64,000 nt of DNA from Chimaeribacter arupi (GTDB lineage Bacteria; Pseudomonadota; Gammaproteobacteria; Enterobacterales; Enterobacteriaceae), in the NCBI RefSeq assembly GCF_002858805.1, contig NZ_PJZI01000012.1, forward strand, positions 62,001 through 126,000. Reading direction: 5' to 3'. Below the pieces are notes generated by a model. It was not told where the DNA came from. It ran no database searches and saw only the letters and a program-made list of their open reading frames with translations. The position numbers and the translations under genes were made by a program. Positions 30,723-40,682 of this stretch are shown piece after piece (positions within the stretch are counted from its first letter, which is position 1; the number at the start of each line of letters is the position of its first letter).

Positions 30723-31678
30723 GACCAGACCTCCTGAAGATCGGCAGCAGGCCGCAGCGGCAGCGTACTGCCCGGCCACGGGCGCACCAGTTGCGCCGCC
30801 ATCAGGGAGAGCGTATCCAGCCCCGGCGTGCTGCCGGGCGTCAGCCAGGCGGCCAGCCGCGCCAGTTGCGTCAGCCCCAGGCTGCTCTCCACCGATGAGC
30901 TGATCACCACCGCCAGCCCGGCCGCCTGTGCCTCTGTGATGCGCGCCTGCACCTGCGCCAGGCTGCCCATCAGCATGGGTTTTATCACCAGCGCTGCCAG
31001 GCCGGGTTCGGCCTGCACCTGAAACCCGCTGTCACGCACGGTTTCATCCCAGGCGAGCGGGATGCCGCTCTCCTGGGCAAACGCGCGCGATGCCTGCGGC
31101 GTGCGGCACGGTTCTTCCAGAAACGCGATACGCGCACGCAGCGCCGGGGCGACATAGCGGGCGAACTGGCGCGCTTTTTCCGGCGTCCAGCTCCGGTTGG
31201 CATCCAGCCGCAGGCGCAGATCCGGCAGGGCTTCCAGCAGCAGCGTCACTAACATGCCGTCACGCACGGCCTCATACAGCCCGACTTTCATCTTCGCCAG
31301 CCGCTGTCCCGCCAGCCGGGTAAAGAGCGCATCCGGGTCGCCGTGGCATAACGGCACCGTGGTGAACTCCGCGGCATCCGGCAATGCGCCGGTGAGTTCA
31401 GCCAGCGCGATGCTCAGCCCCCAGTCCACGGACGGCAGCCCGCTCTGTGCGGGTGCCCCGCCCGCCCGCCAGGCCGCCAGCCCGGTTTGCGCGGCGGCCT
31501 GCGCCTCTGCCAGGGTTTCCTGGCTGAAGCCCGGCAGCGGGGCCACTTCGCCCCAGCCCACGGCCGTGCCGTGGCACAGCTGCACCAGCAGCCCCTCGCG
31601 TTCAGTGACGCGCCGGTCACGCAGCACGGTGCCCGGCACCAGCGGCAGCCGGTAACGGTAAAGGGTCGCGCGGCGCAT
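30716..31678 (-). CDS. menC: MenC, o-succinylbenzoate synthase
   Basis: A 320-residue enolase-superfamily enzyme that dehydrates SHCHC to o-succinylbenzoate. The catalytic set is visible in order: Lys in AKMKVGLYE, metal ligands Asp in LRLDANRSW, Glu in AFLEEPC and Asp in LAWDETVRD, and the second Lys in LVIKPMLMG. The start codon shares one base with the menB stop (TGATG), indicating coupled translation. Confidence 0.96.
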   Translation of the reverse strand: MRRATLYRYRLPLVPGTVLRDRRVTEREGLLVQLCHGTAVGWGEVAPLPGFSQETLAEAQAAAQTGLAAWRAGGAPAQSGLPSVDWGLSIALAELTGALPDAAEFTTVPLCHGDPDALFTRLAGQRLAKMKVGLYEAVRDGMLVTLLLEALPDLRLRLDANRSWTPEKARQFARYVAPALRARIAFLEEPCRTPQASRAFAQESGIPLAWDETVRDSGFQVQAEPGLAALVIKPMLMGSLAQVQARITEAQAAGLAVVISSSVESSLGLTQLARLAAWLTPGSTPGLDTLSLMAAQLVRPWPGSTLPLRPAADLQEVWSC

Positions 31679-32535
31679 CAGGGATTCCGGGTAAATTTGC
31701 TGAAATCCGGCGCGCGTTTCTGGTTGAAGGCGTTGCGCCCCTCCTGCCCCTCTTCCGTCATGTAGAACAGCATGGTGGCGTTGCCCGCCAGCTCCTGCAA
31801 CCCGGCCTGCCCGTCACAGTCGGCATTCAGCGCCGCCTTCAGGCAGCGCAACGCCATCGGGCTGTTTTGCAGCATCTCCCGGCACCAGCGCACGGTTTCG
31901 CGCTCCAGCCTCGCCAGCGGCACCACATGGTTCACCAGCCCCATCTCCAGCGCCTCAGCTGCGCCATACTGGCGGCAGAGGAACCAGATTTCACGCGCCT
32001 TTTTCTGCCCGACGATGCGCGCCATATAGGAAGCCCCCCAGCCGCCGTCAAACGAGCCAACCTTCGGCCCGGTCTGGCCGAATACGGCATTCTCCGCCGC
32101 CAGCGTCAGGTCACACATCATGTGCAGCACATGGCCGCCGCCAATCGCGTAGCCCGCCACCATCGCCACCACCGGTTTCGGGCAGGTGCGGATCTGGCGC
32201 TGGAAATCGAGCACATTCAGGTGATGCGTACCGGCTTCATCGCGGTAACCGCCGTAGTCGCCGCGCACTTTCTGGTCGCCCCCGGCGCAGAACGCTTTTT
32301 CGCCTTCACCGGTCAGAATGATCGCGCCGATGCCCTCATCATGGCGCGCATCATCCAGCGCCCGCATCATCTCTTTTACCGTTTGCGGGCGGAACGCGTT
32401 GCGCACCTGCGGGCGGTTAATGGTGATTTTCGCGATGCCGTCAGCGGTTTTGTGGTAACGGATATCGTCAAAACCGGCGCTGCAATCCCGCCAGTCAACC
32501 GGGGCATACAGGGCATGTTCATCTACAGGGATCAT
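31678..32535 (-). CDS. menB: MenB, 1,4-dihydroxy-2-naphthoyl-CoA synthase
   Basis: A 285-residue crotonase-fold enzyme that cyclises o-succinylbenzoyl-CoA. The oxyanion-hole segments [12 protein letters not shown] and [14 protein letters not shown] and the catalytic Asp in [13 protein letters not shown] are present. The start is [12 protein letters not shown] at 32535, which gives exactly the length of E. coli MenB; the frame continues upstream into menH and that part is a shadow. Lies 13 bp after menH. Confidence 0.97.
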   Translation of the reverse strand: MIPVDEHALYAPVDWRDCSAGFDDIRYHKTADGIAKITINRPQVRNAFRPQTVKEMMRALDDARHDEGIGAIILTGEGEKAFCAGGDQKVRGDYGGYRDEAGTHHLNVLDFQRQIRTCPKPVVAMVAGYAIGGGHVLHMMCDLTLAAENAVFGQTGPKVGSFDGGWGASYMARIVGQKKAREIWFLCRQYGAAEALEMGLVNHVVPLARLERETVRWCREMLQNSPMALRCLKAALNADCDGQAGLQELAGNATMLFYMTEEGQEGRNAFNQKRAPDFSKFTRNP

Positions 32536-32548
32536 ATTTATTCCTTGG

Positions 32549-33313
32549 TTAACAGCGGATAAGGGACAACAGACGGTGGGCGAAGTCATCGGGGTGCGCA
32601 TGATGCACATTGTGCCCGCCCGGCAGCAGCGACAGCGGCAGCCCGCGCGCCTCAGCCAGCGCACGGAAGCGGGCATCCTGCTCACCGCACAGGCAATAAA
32701 AGGGGTGGCGCAACCGCCGCAATGCGGCATCGAATGGCGGCTGGTGGCCAAGCGAGGTGGCCAGCAGCATCTGGGCGATCCCGGCCGGTTGATTGTGGCT
32801 GCGCAGGCCAATCAACCCCTGCCGCTGGGGGTCGGTCAATTCCGCAAACAGCGGCTGGCGATACCAGGCATCCAGCACCTGCGGCAGCGGCTGCTGCAGG
32901 AAACGCTGCGCCCAGCGGCGATCGCTCTCCAGCCGCGCCAGCCGCTCTGCCGGATGCAGCAAGCCGGGGTGGCTGCCCTCCACCACCAGCCCACACAGCC
33001 CGACAGGCTGCCGGGCGGCGTGGTACATCGCCACGCGGCCGCCCAGCGAGTAGCCAACCAGCCAATAGCGCTCAATGTTCTGCTGACGCAACACCGCGGT
33101 TAACTGGTTGTCCAGCGCGGCAAAGCCGGAGGGGCTGACGGCGGCGGACGCCCCGTGCCCCGGCAAATCCACCGTCAGGCAGGGCCAGTCACCGCACCGG
33201 GCCAGCACCGGCTGCCATTCGCTGCCGCGACCCAGCAACCCGTGCAGGAACACCAGCCACGGACGGCGTTGAACGCCGGAATGCGCGGGATACGCGCGAC
33301 AGGCCAGGCTCAT
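32549..33313 (-). CDS. menH: MenH, SHCHC synthase
   Basis: A 254-residue alpha/beta-hydrolase that eliminates pyruvate from SEPHCHC to give SHCHC. The nucleophile elbow is VGYSLGG, the acid lies near CGEQDARF and the His in LPGGHNVHH. The N-terminal oxyanion motif is [12 protein letters not shown]. The ATG overlaps the menD stop by 4 bp (ATGA), as in other Enterobacterales, so its expression depends on menD translation. Confidence 0.95.
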   Translation of the reverse strand: MSLACRAYPAHSGVQRRPWLVFLHGLLGRGSEWQPVLARCGDWPCLTVDLPGHGASAAVSPSGFAALDNQLTAVLRQQNIERYWLVGYSLGGRVAMYHAARQPVGLCGLVVEGSHPGLLHPAERLARLESDRRWAQRFLQQPLPQVLDAWYRQPLFAELTDPQRQGLIGLRSHNQPAGIAQMLLATSLGHQPPFDAALRRLRHPFYCLCGEQDARFRALAEARGLPLSLLPGGHNVHHAHPDDFAHRLLSLIRC

Positions 33314-34977
33314 GTCGCACCTGCCTGTTGCAGGCGCTGCAACATCTCTGCCCCGGCATCCGGCGCGGTACAGACTTCAATCAGGGTGGTGCCCTGCCAG
33401 CACCACGCCTCCTGCACCGCCGCCTCCAGTTCATGCCACTCTGCCGGGCAGGCATAACGCAGGCCAAACATCGCGGCCGCCGGTTTAAACGAAACCTGCT
33501 GCGGCATACAGTAGAACTGCTCGCGCACCGCTTCCGGCGTCGGCAGCAAGGAGAAGATGCGCCCGCCATTATTGTTGACCAGCAGGATCACCAGCGGGGC
33601 GGGCGTATAGCGCAGCAGCGCCAGCGCGTTCAGGTCATACAGGGCGGAGAGGTCGCCCAGCAACAGCAGCGTCGGTTTACCGGTGGCCCGCTGCACCCCG
33701 GCCGCGGTGGAGATCAGGCCGTCAATGCCGCTCGCCCCCCGGTTGCCGGACACCGGATACCCGGCGGGCAGTTGCGCCAGCGCATCCACCAGCCGCACGA
33801 TCAGGCTGTTGCCGATAAAAAGTTGCCCGTTCGCCGGCAGCAGTGCCGGCAGCCGGTGCGCCAGCATCGCCTCGCCGAAGGACGTGACCTCACGCGCCAC
33901 CCGTTGTTGTGCCTGCGCGGCGCAGGCGGCCAGCGCCGGTGCCCAGGGTTGGCGCGCCAGCGGCGGATGCTGCGCCAGCCACGCCATGACCGGGGCCACC
34001 ATACGGCGGCCCCGGTGGTGCGCCGGGTCACGCCGCCCCGGCTGCGCCTCAATCAGCCACCAGTGCGGCGGCCGGGCGGTGGCCTGCCATTGCAGCAGCC
34101 GTTTGCCGGTCAGGCTGCTGCCGAACTGCACCACCAGCTCCGCTTCGGCCAGCGTGGCCTGGGCTTCCGGCGTCGCGAGCCACAGTTCCGCGCAGGGCAA
34201 CGGCTGGCCGGTTTGCGACTGCACATCCGCCAGCAGCGGCCAGCCCAGCGCCGCCGCCCAGCGCGCCACGGCCTCACCTTCCGGCGCGCTCAGCCGCCCC
34301 GCCAGCACCACGCCGCGCGTCTGCCGCCAGTGTGGCCAGTCAGGCTCAGGCGTTACCCGGCTCTGCGCCGGCTGGTTCAGCCAGGGCTCATGCCCGTGCC
34401 ACCAGTCGCCCAGCGCCGCGGACCACGCCTGATGCGCGCCGTCGTCTTCGCCATACAGCGGCTCAGCAAACGGGCAATTCAGGTGCAGCGCGCCGCCTGA
34501 AAGCGAGGAGATCGCATTATCCAGCGCCGACACCAGCCAGGCGGCCGGGATAGCCGGTGTGGGGCGCGGCAGGTTAAGCACGGCCGCCGGGTGCGCGCCG
34601 AACATGCCCTCCTGCCGGATCGCCTGGTTTGCGCCGCACGCCCACAGCTCCGGCGGGCGATCCGCCGTCAGCATCACCAGCCGCTCGCCGCTCAGCCCGG
34701 CCTCAATCAACGCCGGGTAGAGGTTGGCGGCCGCGGTGCCGGACGTGACGATCACAGCCACCGGCTGCCCGCTGCCTTTCGCCAGCCCCAGGGCCAGATG
34801 CCCCAGCCCGCGCTCATCAAAATGGGTGTGGCACTGCAACCGGGGGTGGGCCGCTGCCGCCAGGGTTAATGGGGTAGAACGCGATCCGGGCGCAATACAG
34901 ACATGCTGGATATGATGGCGGCTCAGCGCCTCAAGGATTAACGTCGCCCAGCGGCGATTAAATTCACTGGTTAACAT
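33310..34977 (-). CDS. menD: MenD, SEPHCHC synthase
   Basis: A 555-residue thiamine-diphosphate enzyme that adds the succinic semialdehyde unit of 2-oxoglutarate to isochorismate. The TPP/Mg motif runs from [12 protein letters not shown] to VNNNGG. The N-terminal domain has the conserved [12 protein letters not shown] and [18 protein letters not shown]. The start is MLTSEFN at 34977; the frame extends to 35025 without support. It follows menF after 117 bp that contain a hairpin. Confidence 0.96.
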   Translation of the reverse strand: MLTSEFNRRWATLILEALSRHHIQHVCIAPGSRSTPLTLAAAAHPRLQCHTHFDERGLGHLALGLAKGSGQPVAVIVTSGTAAANLYPALIEAGLSGERLVMLTADRPPELWACGANQAIRQEGMFGAHPAAVLNLPRPTPAIPAAWLVSALDNAISSLSGGALHLNCPFAEPLYGEDDGAHQAWSAALGDWWHGHEPWLNQPAQSRVTPEPDWPHWRQTRGVVLAGRLSAPEGEAVARWAAALGWPLLADVQSQTGQPLPCAELWLATPEAQATLAEAELVVQFGSSLTGKRLLQWQATARPPHWWLIEAQPGRRDPAHHRGRRMVAPVMAWLAQHPPLARQPWAPALAACAAQAQQRVAREVTSFGEAMLAHRLPALLPANGQLFIGNSLIVRLVDALAQLPAGYPVSGNRGASGIDGLISTAAGVQRATGKPTLLLLGDLSALYDLNALALLRYTPAPLVILLVNNNGGRIFSLLPTPEAVREQFYCMPQQVSFKPAAAMFGLRYACPAEWHELEAAVQEAWCWQGTTLIEVCTAPDAGAEMLQRLQQAGAT

Positions 34978-35016
34978 CTGAAGCCTATGCAACGTGCGGA
35001 GAAGAGGGGCAGTTAT

Positions 35017-35037
35017 GCACGGCAACCGGGGCCGTGC
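35017..35037. other. Hairpin in the menF-menD gap
   Basis: GCACGGC and GCCGTGC form a 7-bp stem with an AACCGGG loop. No T-run follows on the minus strand, so it is probably not a terminator of the operon; an mRNA-processing or stability role is possible. Confidence 0.45.
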
Positions 35038-35094
35038 GGGGGGAGTATATTTTTTTTCAATGGATCGATTATTGATTTGAACCGGGTAAAGCAG

Positions 35095-36438
35095 CTATTG
35101 GACGGCGGGCGTATGTAACAAGGTGCGCAGCCCGGCGGCCTTGTTCTCAATCTCCTGCCACTCCTGCGCCGGGTCAGACCCGGCCACGATGCCCGCCCCG
35201 GCATAGAGGTGCACCTGGTTTCCCTCCAGCAACGCTGAACGCAGTGACACCGCAAATTCTGACTGGCCGCGGGAGAGGTAACCTGCCGACCCGGCATACC
35301 AGTGGCGGGCAAACGGCTCATGGCTGAGGATAAACCGCCTTGCAGGCCGGCGCGGCAACCCGGCCACCGCCGCCGTGGGTTGCAGCCGCGCCAGGCAGAG
35401 GGCGTCATTGGCGGCACGCAACTGGCCGTGGATGCTGCGCCGCAGATGCTGCACGTTGCGCAGGCGGACAATCTCCGGCGGCATCACATCCAGCCCGTGC
35501 GCTTCATCCTGCAACTGGCGGCAGATGTCATCCACTACCAGCCAGTTTTCACGCTGGTTTTTCTCACTCTTCATCAACCAGGCGGCCAGTGCCGCGGCCT
35601 GGCTGTCGTCGTCACTGCCTGCCACCGTCCCGGCCAGCGCCTCGGTGGTGAGCTGATCCCCCTGCCGCAGGAACAGCCGTTCCGGGCTGGCGCTGAGAAA
35701 CGCCATCGTGGGCGAGAACGCCATCAGAAAATGGTAACAGTGATGATTAACCTGCCGGCTGGCCGCCAGCATCCGCCAGGCATCCACCGGCTGGCTGAAA
35801 GTCAGCACGGTTTTGCGCGCCAGCACCACTTTTTCCATCACACCGTCGGCGATCTCTGCCAGGGCGCGCCGCAGCATCGCTTCCCACCCCGCTTCGTCCG
35901 GTTGGTGGCAGGCATGGGTAAGCGTCAGATTCAGCGGTGACAGCATGGCTACCGGTTGGAGTTGTTGCAGGAACGCCGCGGCGCGTGTCAGATCGCCCTG
36001 TAAGGCGTGCGGATCGGCCAGGTTGAGGGTCAGCGTCAGGGTGTTGGCCTGCTGATGCAAGGTCAGGCGCGGAACAAACAAGCAGGCCTGTTGCGCCCCG
36101 CCCGGTTGGGGCACCGCCTCAAAAGCATTCAGGCCCCAGACGCGCAGCCGCTCTGCCCCTTCCACATGATGTTGTAAGAACTGCCCCGCCTGTGCCGGGT
36201 CGTCAAACTGCGCGACCTGACCACACACCGCCACCGTTTCGGTGCCGTCACGCGGTTGCCAGTAGAATTTCGGGAAGTGCGGCTGGGCCGCCAGCCAGCC
36301 CAGCAACGGCAGATCCTGCGGGCTGTAAAAGGTCAGCACCAATTGCCTGACGCCGGTTGCGCGGCACAGCGCCTCATCCTGTAAAGCCTGTTCAAGCGCC
36401 GCCATGATCTGTTGGAGACATCCGGGAAGTATCGTCAC
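35095..36438 (-). CDS. menF: MenF, isochorismate synthase
   Basis: A 447-residue chorismate-binding enzyme that isomerises chorismate to isochorismate, the first step of the menaquinone branch. Family segments include VVLARKTVLTFSQP, FLSASPERLFLRQG, LTTEALAGTVAGS and, near the C-terminus, LYAGAGIVAGSDP with the metal-binding EWQEIENKA. The start is uncertain: I prefer GTG at 36438 because TGAGG lies 5 nt upstream; ATG at 36405 would give 436 residues, closer to E. coli's 431, but has a poor Shine-Dalgarno. First gene of the men operon. Confidence 0.92.
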   Translation of the reverse strand: MTILPGCLQQIMAALEQALQDEALCRATGVRQLVLTFYSPQDLPLLGWLAAQPHFPKFYWQPRDGTETVAVCGQVAQFDDPAQAGQFLQHHVEGAERLRVWGLNAFEAVPQPGGAQQACLFVPRLTLHQQANTLTLTLNLADPHALQGDLTRAAAFLQQLQPVAMLSPLNLTLTHACHQPDEAGWEAMLRRALAEIADGVMEKVVLARKTVLTFSQPVDAWRMLAASRQVNHHCYHFLMAFSPTMAFLSASPERLFLRQGDQLTTEALAGTVAGSDDDSQAAALAAWLMKSEKNQRENWLVVDDICRQLQDEAHGLDVMPPEIVRLRNVQHLRRSIHGQLRAANDALCLARLQPTAAVAGLPRRPARRFILSHEPFARHWYAGSAGYLSRGQSEFAVSLRSALLEGNQVHLYAGAGIVAGSDPAQEWQEIENKAAGLRTLLHTPAVQ

Positions 36439-36524
36439 CGCAACCTCAATAACCAAAGAGAAAGTAGGGGATTATACGTGGCCTGCGGGAGAAAAAAACT
36501 GTCTGTCACCGGCGGCGGCGCAAC

Positions 36525-36550
36525 AAAAAAGGGTGCACCTGAGTGCACCC
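36525..36550 (-). terminator. elaB terminator
   Basis: GGGTGCAC and GTGCACCC around a CTGA loop are followed on the minus strand by T6. It separates elaB from menF transcription. Confidence 0.8.
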
Positions 36551-36634
36551 TGTCAGTCACCGGACTGCCTGTCGCTGGCGGCCCTGCTGCACCTGTTATT
36601 AACGTGATACCTGTCAATAACAAGGCCTGGCCTG

Positions 36635-37003
36635 TTAACGACGCATCAGCAGGCCCAGGATCATCCCGGCCGCTGCGCCCATCCCGACTGCATGCCACGG
36701 TTTGTCATGCACGTAGCTGTCGGCAGTACAGGCAGCCTGCTTGGCTTTGTAGTAGTAGGCATCTGACTTTTCGCTCAGGCGCTTTTTCACCTGATGCAGC
36801 GCTTCTTCCGCGCGATGTTTGATCTCAATGTATTTCTGATCAGACTTATCGCCGGAGGAGGCCAGTACCTCTTCCAGGGTTTCTGACAGCATTTTCAGAT
36901 CATCATCCAGGGAGCTTTTGGAGTCTTCCTGGAACTCAGCCTTTTTTGGCTGCGGATTTTGTTTCGGCTGTTTTGGCTGTTGTGGTTCCGTAGTATCTAC
37001 CAT
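36635..37003 (-). CDS. elaB: ElaB, DUF883-type ribosome-binding membrane protein
   Basis: A 122-residue tail-anchored inner-membrane protein of the ElaB/YqjD/YgaM family. A Pro/Lys/Gln-rich N-terminus is followed by a helical, charged coiled-coil region (about 30-90) and a C-terminal hydrophobic helix AVGMGAAAGMILGLLMRR. Family members bind stationary-phase ribosomes at the membrane and are RpoS-controlled. The start has an AAGGAGA Shine-Dalgarno. Upstream of menF on the same strand, as in E. coli, but with its own terminator. Confidence 0.92.
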   Translation of the reverse strand: MVDTTEPQQPKQPKQNPQPKKAEFQEDSKSSLDDDLKMLSETLEEVLASSGDKSDQKYIEIKHRAEEALHQVKKRLSEKSDAYYYKAKQAACTADSYVHDKPWHAVGMGAAAGMILGLLMRR

Positions 37004-37158
37004 GCGTGTCTCCTTGGTTTTTGTAGGACTGGTCTATTAAACATAGTCACTTTTTCACCATTTTGCAGAACGCGGCCGTCTGTTTTTGTGAGGAGTCAGC
37101 AGTTTAAGAACCTTCTTACACCGCGGCGTGGCCTGACGAAAGCCCGCCCGCGACAACC

Positions 37159-37650
37159 TTAGCGGGATTTGGTGACCGGTTGTCGGCCGGCTTTACCTGT
37201 CTTCGACCGGGCGGCCAGCCACAGCCCGCTGTTTTTCATCGCGTAGCCAAACACCAGCCCGACCAGCAGTGAAGGCAGCACCAGCCGCCAGTTGCCCTGG
37301 GCGGCAAACATGGCGCAGGCACCGATAAAGGTGCCCGGCACAAAGGCAAGCCAGCGGTTCGCCGCCTGCACACACATGAGAAACGACACCACGCCGGTCA
37401 TCAGGTAGCCGAGCATCGTCCATTCCGGTTGCAGTGCCGTGCCGTCCATAATGACCTGTGCCCAGAATACGCCGCTGAGGGTGGTCAGCCCGGCAATCGC
37501 CAGCCCGCGCAGGCCGCCCTGCGGGCAGGCAAAATAGGCGGTACAGCCGAGAAACCCGGCCCAGCCCAATAACCCGAGGCTGACTGCCACCCAGGCCCAC
37601 AGGCCGGAAAGCAGGCCGGTGGTCAGTGCAAGAGAGAGAAGTACGTTCAT
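37159..37650 (-). CDS. ycdZ: YcdZ, DUF1097 inner-membrane protein
   Basis: A 163-residue integral membrane protein with about five hydrophobic helices. Strong family segments are SLGLLGWAGFLGCTAYFACPQGGLRGLAIAG (split here across helices 1-2), FVPGTFIGACAMFAAQG and VFGYAMKNSGLWLAARS. The C-terminus is basic and cytoplasmic by the positive-inside rule. Function unknown. The upstream gap carries a near-consensus CRP site, suggesting catabolite control. In E. coli ycdZ is at another locus. Confidence 0.88.
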   Translation of the reverse strand: MNVLLSLALTTGLLSGLWAWVAVSLGLLGWAGFLGCTAYFACPQGGLRGLAIAGLTTLSGVFWAQVIMDGTALQPEWTMLGYLMTGVVSFLMCVQAANRWLAFVPGTFIGACAMFAAQGNWRLVLPSLLVGLVFGYAMKNSGLWLAARSKTGKAGRQPVTKSR

Positions 37651-37721
37651 CAGTGACCTGCCGCAGAGAAAAGCGCGCAGTGTACGCGAGTGCTAAAAAA
37701 TAAACGCGATCTCCATCACTT

Positions 37722-37772
37722 TTTATACTAAAAAAAATGTAGCTTGCATGAAAAAATGTGATCTACATCACT
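37722..37772 (-). promoter_or_regulatory. ycdZ promoter with CRP site
   Basis: TGTGATCTACATCACT (37757-37772) matches the CRP consensus TGTGA-N6-TCACA at 9 of 10 positions. A minus-strand -10 (TAGTAT at 37725-37730, or TATAAA at 37722-37727) places the site centre about 46-49 bp upstream of the transcript start, close to a class II activator position. A weaker half-conserved copy, CGCGATCTCCATCACT, lies 52 bp nearer ycdZ at 37705-37720. Confidence 0.6.
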
Positions 37773-37788
37773 CTACCCAGTGCCGCGT

Positions 37789-39036
37789 TCAGCCGATGAT
37801 CCGTTCATTCTGTGCGGCATCGTGCCATTGTTTAAATTCGGTCAGCAACAGGTCATATAAACGATCGTCTTTCATCGCAGCAAAATCGTCGATGGCGAAA
37901 AAGTGGGTATTATCCAGCCGCCGATCGGTAAAGGTATCCAGCTTTTCCAGCACGCCGTAATTCGTTCCGCCCAGCCCGACGAATTTCCAGAATATCGGGT
38001 AATTGGCTGACCGCTGGATCGCCTGCTTGATTTCCCGGGTCTTGCTGATGCCGCCATCAGTAATAAACACTACAAACACCGGTAATTCGCTGCGTTTAAA
38101 CGTGTCGGTAATCTCTTCCATCACCGGCGGCTCGTTATTGGTGCCGCCCAGGCCGGGCAGGTTTTCCCAGGCCGCGCGCTTCGCCGTGCCCTGAATCTCC
38201 AGAATATACTCATCAAGATTAGCCAGTGTCACATCCGGGTATTTCCGGTGCCGCTCGGCAAAGCCCCAGAGGTCCATTGCGCCATCGTCATCAAATTGCA
38301 CCGCCAGCACGGCAATGCGGTCAAGCACTGCCTGTACATTCCCTTTGCTGAACTGCCCTTTCATCGATCCTGAGGCATCCAGCACAAACGCCACTTTGGC
38401 CCGGATGTCATGTAACTGATATTTCTTCAGGCTGATCGTAGCCTCTTTTGCCAGGCTGACCAGCCGGGGTGCCTGCGCCTGTAGCTTTTTCTCCAGGCTG
38501 ACCGTCCTGGCCGGGGGCTGAACCACGGGTGCCGCGGGTTCAACCTCAACGCCATAATGCACCGCCAGTGGCTCCAGCCCGCCATTAAAGCCCTGCCCCA
38601 ACGCCCGGAGTTTCCAGTTTCCTGCATGGCGGTAAATTTCCGCCATAATCAGCGCCTTTTCAGTGCGCCCGGCGGTCGCCACCCCGAACTGCGCAATATG
38701 CTCCGCCATCAGGGTCACCTGCTGGAGTTGCGCAAGGGTGTCCGGCCCGTCGATCACCAGCGTGATGGCTATTTTGCTGATGTCAGCCGGCACCTTTGCC
38801 AGATCCAGCGTGATGCGGCTGTTCCGGGGCGCCGTGTCCAGCCGCAAACTGCCGTCCGCTGCGGCTGGGTGGTTAAAGAAGTAGAAGTCATCGTCGCCCC
38901 TGACGCGGCCGTCTGCGGTAAGCAAAAACGCCGAGGTATCCACTTCACTGGTGAACGCCGCAGTCGTGGGGTAAGCAAGGGTTAACTGGAGTGATGTGTG
39001 GGGTAAAACGATATTCTGGCCGGCCTGAAGATGCAT
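37789..39036 (-). CDS. TerF-like protein: TerD domain plus von Willebrand A domain
   Basis: A 415-residue cytoplasmic protein. The start at 39036 (MHLQAGQN) follows AAAGGAGG; the frame runs on to 39117. Residues 1-165 are a TerD/CABP-like domain with the calcium-binding type segment GDDDFYFFNHP. A Pro/Ala linker (166-180) precedes a vWA domain from about 210 whose MIDAS motif DASGS starts at Asp220, with FITDGGISKT later. Length and architecture match TerF of tellurite/stress gene clusters. No terZABCDE, no ter-associated kinase or metal transporter lies nearby, so this is an orphan. Role probably in stress-related signalling or scaffolding; unproven. Confidence 0.82.
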   Translation of the reverse strand: MHLQAGQNIVLPHTSLQLTLAYPTTAAFTSEVDTSAFLLTADGRVRGDDDFYFFNHPAAADGSLRLDTAPRNSRITLDLAKVPADISKIAITLVIDGPDTLAQLQQVTLMAEHIAQFGVATAGRTEKALIMAEIYRHAGNWKLRALGQGFNGGLEPLAVHYGVEVEPAAPVVQPPARTVSLEKKLQAQAPRLVSLAKEATISLKKYQLHDIRAKVAFVLDASGSMKGQFSKGNVQAVLDRIAVLAVQFDDDGAMDLWGFAERHRKYPDVTLANLDEYILEIQGTAKRAAWENLPGLGGTNNEPPVMEEITDTFKRSELPVFVVFITDGGISKTREIKQAIQRSANYPIFWKFVGLGGTNYGVLEKLDTFTDRRLDNTHFFAIDDFAAMKDDRLYDLLLTEFKQWHDAAQNERIIG

Positions 39037-39129
39037 AACTGCCTCCTTTAAAGAAAAATGTCCGGTCAATGCACCGGGAAATAACACCGGTACTACTGTA
39101 AAGCAGTGATCAGGCATTAACGTTTAATC

Positions 39130-39146
39130 ACTCATAAATCATGAGT
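39130..39146. promoter_or_regulatory. Inverted repeat upstream of the TerF-like gene
   Basis: ACTCAT and ATGAGT arms flank AAATC, about 95-110 bp before the start codon, in the gap between the nuo terminator and this gene. Possible operator; no regulator assigned. Confidence 0.35.
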
Positions 39147-39177
39147 TAAAACGCCGCCGGCCCCTGCCCTGCGCCAT

Positions 39178-39201
39178 AAAAAAAGCCGCCCGGAGGCGGC
39201 T
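39178..39201 (-). terminator. nuo operon terminator
   Basis: AGCCGCC and GGCGGCT around CGGA, then a T7 run on the minus strand, 18 nt after the nuoN stop. Confidence 0.85.
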
Positions 39202-39218
39202 CTGTTTTCTCGCGTTAT

Positions 39219-40676
39219 TTACAGCAACGGCTGCGCGGCCTGCACCAGCGAAATCAGCGGTTGCGGGAAGATCCCGAGCAGCAGCACCAGAATGGCGGAG
39301 ATCAGCACCACCACCCCACCGGCGGTAAACGCCCAGTTGGTTGGCGTGTCGCGCTGCAATTCTGCCGGGGCGTTGAGGTAGAGGCTCACCGTCACGCGCA
39401 GGTAGTAGTAGAGGCCGATCGCACTGCCCACCACCACTGCGCCGGTCAGCCACCACAGGTGCGCGCTGACACCCATCGCAATCACGAAGAATTTCCCGAT
39501 GAAGCCCAGCGTGACCGGAATACCTGCCAGCGACAGCATCATCACCGTCATCACCGCAGAAAGGATCGGCTTATGCCAGAACAGCCCGCGGTAAGAGAAC
39601 AGGGATTCCGCATCCGGCCCGGTGTACGGGCTGGACATCAGGCTGACCACCCCAAAGGCACCCAGGCTGCTGAACAGGTAACCCGCCAGATAGACACCGA
39701 CAGTTTCCATCGCCAGTTGGTGCGTCTGCACGGCAATCAACGCCACCAGCAGATAGCCCAGATGGGCGATGGAGGAGTAGCCGAGCAGACGTTTGATGTT
39801 GCTCTGGCTGACCGCCATGATGTTACCGAACAGGATCGAGCAGACGGCGATAATCGCCAGCACAGTACGCACGGCTTCGCTGTCAGTGACCGGCGCATAC
39901 AGGAACAGGCGCATCACCACCGCGAAGATCGCGATCTTGCTGGCGGTGGCCAGGAAGGTCGAGACCGGGGCCGGCGCGCCCTGGTAGACATCCGGCGTCC
40001 AGAGCTGGAACGGCACCAGCGAGAGTTTGAAGCCGAGGCCGACAATCATCATGCCCAGGCCTGCCAGCAGCAGCGGCTGGTGCAGCATACTGTCACTGAT
40101 GCTCTTGCCGAGGCCGACGAACGACAGATCGCCGGAATCGGCATAGAGCAGCGCCATCCCAAACAGCAGGAAAGAGGAGGCCGCCGCTGACAGCAGCATG
40201 TACTTGATGCTGGCCTCCAGCGAGCGTTTCTGCCGGTAGGCATAGCCAATCAGGCCAAACAGCGGCAGCGAAACCAGCTCAATCCCCAGGAACAGCGATG
40301 CCAGATGGTTGGCGCTGGCCAACAAAATGCCGCCCATCGCCGCAATCAGCACCAGCAGGTAGAACTCTTCCTTGTTGTCCGGGTAACCCGCCAGCCACGG
40401 ATAGGCAAAGGTGCAGGTCGCCAGGCTGGCCAACAGCACCAGCCCGGTGTAGAGCATTGCGTAGCCATCCACGCGCAGCAGCGGCGTGACATCCATCGCG
40501 CCGTTTTGCCAGACAAAGTAAAGCGACAGCAACGCCAGGTTCAGCCCGATAACCGAGAGAGTCGCGTTGAAAAAGTGGTCGCGTCGCCACGCAATGCACA
40601 GCATCACAACCACTACCGTCAATCCGACGATCAATAGTGGCAATAGTGCGATCAGGTGTTGAGGAGTAAATGTCAT
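39219..40676 (-). CDS. nuoN: NuoN, complex I proton-pumping subunit
   Basis: A 485-residue antiporter-like membrane subunit of NADH:quinone oxidoreductase with about 14 helices. Conserved features include [13 protein letters not shown] (with the key acidic residue), [19 protein letters not shown] and the lysine-bearing [16 protein letters not shown]. Same length as E. coli NuoN. Last gene of the operon, 6 bp after nuoM; a terminator follows. Confidence 0.97.
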   Translation of the reverse strand: MTFTPQHLIALLPLLIVGLTVVVVMLCIAWRRDHFFNATLSVIGLNLALLSLYFVWQNGAMDVTPLLRVDGYAMLYTGLVLLASLATCTFAYPWLAGYPDNKEEFYLLVLIAAMGGILLASANHLASLFLGIELVSLPLFGLIGYAYRQKRSLEASIKYMLLSAAASSFLLFGMALLYADSGDLSFVGLGKSISDSMLHQPLLLAGLGMMIVGLGFKLSLVPFQLWTPDVYQGAPAPVSTFLATASKIAIFAVVMRLFLYAPVTDSEAVRTVLAIIAVCSILFGNIMAVSQSNIKRLLGYSSIAHLGYLLVALIAVQTHQLAMETVGVYLAGYLFSSLGAFGVVSLMSSPYTGPDAESLFSYRGLFWHKPILSAVMTVMMLSLAGIPVTLGFIGKFFVIAMGVSAHLWWLTGAVVVGSAIGLYYYLRVTVSLYLNAPAELQRDTPTNWAFTAGGVVVLISAILVLLLGIFPQPLISLVQAAQPLL

Positions 40677-40682
40677 GGCGAA

